The notes under the pieces: generated by a model
What the model was told of the DNA's origin: nothing
What the model saw: only the letters and a program-made list of their open reading frames with translations
Databases searched by the model: none
Shown: positions 63,121-64,000 of the stretch, piece after piece
Position numbering within the stretch: position 1 is the stretch's first letter
Layout of the letters: every line of letters begins with the position of its first letter
Origin: Bacillus nakamurai
Lineage (GTDB): Bacteria; Bacillota; Bacilli; Bacillales; Bacillaceae
Assembly (NCBI RefSeq): GCF_001584325.1
Contig: NZ_LSAZ01000013.1
Span: 101,469 to 165,468, forward strand
Direction of reading: 5' to 3'
DNA length: 64,000 nt
Translations under genes and position numbers: made by a program

Positions 63121-63939
63121 TTGAAAAAGATTGCGTTAAGTGCGCTGTTTCTTGTTTTTGCAGGAGTTTTGGCTGCCTGCGGATCAAGCGCCGGCTCAAA
63201 TAAAAAAGAAATCGTCGTCGCCGCGACAAAGACACCGCATGCTGAAATTTTAAAAGAAGCGGAGCCGTTACTGAAGAAAAAAGGCTATACATTAAAAGTA
63301 AAAGTGCTGAACGATTACAAAATGTACAACAAAGCATTAGCTGATAAAGAAGTGGATGCCAACTACTTCCAGCATGTTCCTTACCTTGAGCAGGAAATGA
63401 AAGAAAATAAAGATTACAAACTCGTTAATGCCGGCGCCGTTCACCTTGAGCCGTTCGGTATTTACACGAAAAAATATAAATCACTGAAAGACCTGCCAAA
63501 CGGCGCGACAATCATCCTGACAAATAACGTCGCTGAACAAGGCCGTATGCTGGCGATGCTTCAAAAAGCCGGGCTGATCACGTTAGATCCGAAAGTGAAG
63601 ACGGTTGATGCAACAACGAAAAACATCGCAAAAAATCCGAAAAACCTGACGTTCAAAAAAATCGCGCCGGAATTAACGGCAAAAGCATATAACGAAGAAG
63701 AAGGCGACGCGGTCTTCATCAACGTCAACTATGCGATCCAAAACAAATTAAACCCGTTAAAAGACGCGATTGAAGTAGAATCAACGAAAAACAACCCATA
63801 CGCAAACATCATTGCCGTGCGCAAAGGTGACGAAAACTCAGCAAAAATCAAAGCGCTTATGGAAGTTCTTCACTCTAAAGAAATTAAAGACTTCATTGAG
63901 AAGAAATACGACGGAGCCGTGCTTCCCGTATCTGAATAA
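63121..63939 (+). CDS. metQ: Methionine-binding lipoprotein MetQ
   Basis: 272 aa NlpA family. Lipobox VLAAC gives Cys near residue 20. The mature start is KEIVVAATKTPHAEILKEAE, with VNAGAVHLEPFGIYTKKYKS. Binds L- and D-methionine outside the membrane. Starts at TTG behind GGGAGGATTTACA. Last gene of metNPQ. Confidence 0.94.
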   Translation: MKKIALSALFLVFAGVLAACGSSAGSNKKEIVVAATKTPHAEILKEAEPLLKKKGYTLKVKVLNDYKMYNKALADKEVDANYFQHVPYLEQEMKENKDYKLVNAGAVHLEPFGIYTKKYKSLKDLPNGATIILTNNVAEQGRMLAMLQKAGLITLDPKVKTVDATTKNIAKNPKNLTFKKIAPELTAKAYNEEEGDAVFINVNYAIQNKLNPLKDAIEVESTKNNPYANIIAVRKGDENSAKIKALMEVLHSKEIKDFIEKKYDGAVLPVSE

Positions 63940-63944
63940 GACGA

Positions 63945-63971
63945 AAACCCCGGATGAACAATCCGGGGTCA
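63945..63971 (+). terminator. Hairpin after metQ
   Basis: ACCCCGGAT-GAAC-AATCCGGGGT-like stem directly after metQ, without a clear T-run. Possible weak terminator. Confidence 0.45.
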
Positions 63972-64000
63972 GCTTGTAGAGAAAACCATGTTTTTTCTGC

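Overview
The window is chromosomal DNA of a Bacillus subtilis-group bacterium, most likely B. velezensis or B. amyloliquefaciens. Nearly every protein reads as a close homologue of a B. subtilis gene, in the order I recall for the B. subtilis nhaK-to-metNPQ (yvg, yvs, yvr, yvq, yus) segment. Species and gene names rest on recalled family knowledge, not on a search. There are no rRNA or tRNA genes, insertion sequences, phage genes or CRISPR arrays. The window opens inside nhaK and closes just after metQ.

Layout: 0-8 kb has the end of nhaK, the secreted protein yvgO with a sigma-B-like promoter, the aldo-keto reductase yvgN, a truncated response regulator, molybdate uptake (modAB) with its probable one-component regulator yvgK, the LtaS-family enzyme yvgJ, and yvsG. 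8-15 kb has the spore protein sspJ, a lysine riboswitch driving the permease lysP (yvsH), an accessory SAM methyltransferase with an unusual promoter/terminator leader, and the Fur-controlled ferrichrome transporter fhuD / fhuBGC. 15-22.6 kb is the oxalate decarboxylase / SigO-RsoA module (yvrL, oxdC, yvrJ, sigO, rsoA), the YvrGH two-component system, yvrE and yvrD. The rsoA frame is broken in a run of nine A.

22.8-28 kb carries cobalamin uptake and activation (btuF-btuC-btuD-btuR) and the MFS gene yvqJ. 28-32.7 kb is the cell-envelope stress operon liaIHGFSR. 32.7-38 kb is the alanine germinant receptor operon gerAA-AB-AC, yvzF and fumarase fumC. 38-43 kb has the TetR regulator yuxN with two matching operators, a small protein gene, and the secretion-stress system cssRS / htrB with an unlisted 28-residue ORF between them. 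43-49 kb has mrgA with a perfect PerR box, yusZ, the peptidase yusX, the lipoprotein yusW, the iron-siderophore ATPase yusV, yusU, and a deletion scar joining remnants of yusT and yusQ.

49-64 kb has the MarR/efflux pair yusO-yusP, spore-coat-like genes, fadM, yuzL, the FadR-controlled beta-oxidation operon fadNAE, yusI, gcvH, yusG, yusF, yusE, yusD, and the methionine transporter metNPQ behind a SAM riboswitch. Three iron/peroxide-responsive sites, two metabolite riboswitches and several repressor boxes tie this nutrient-uptake and stress region together. I found no wholly new multi-gene system. The points most worth a second look are the rsoA frame break, the tandem-promoter/terminator leader of the methyltransferase, the yusT-yusQ scar, the small ORF ahead of htrB and the paired YuxN operators.
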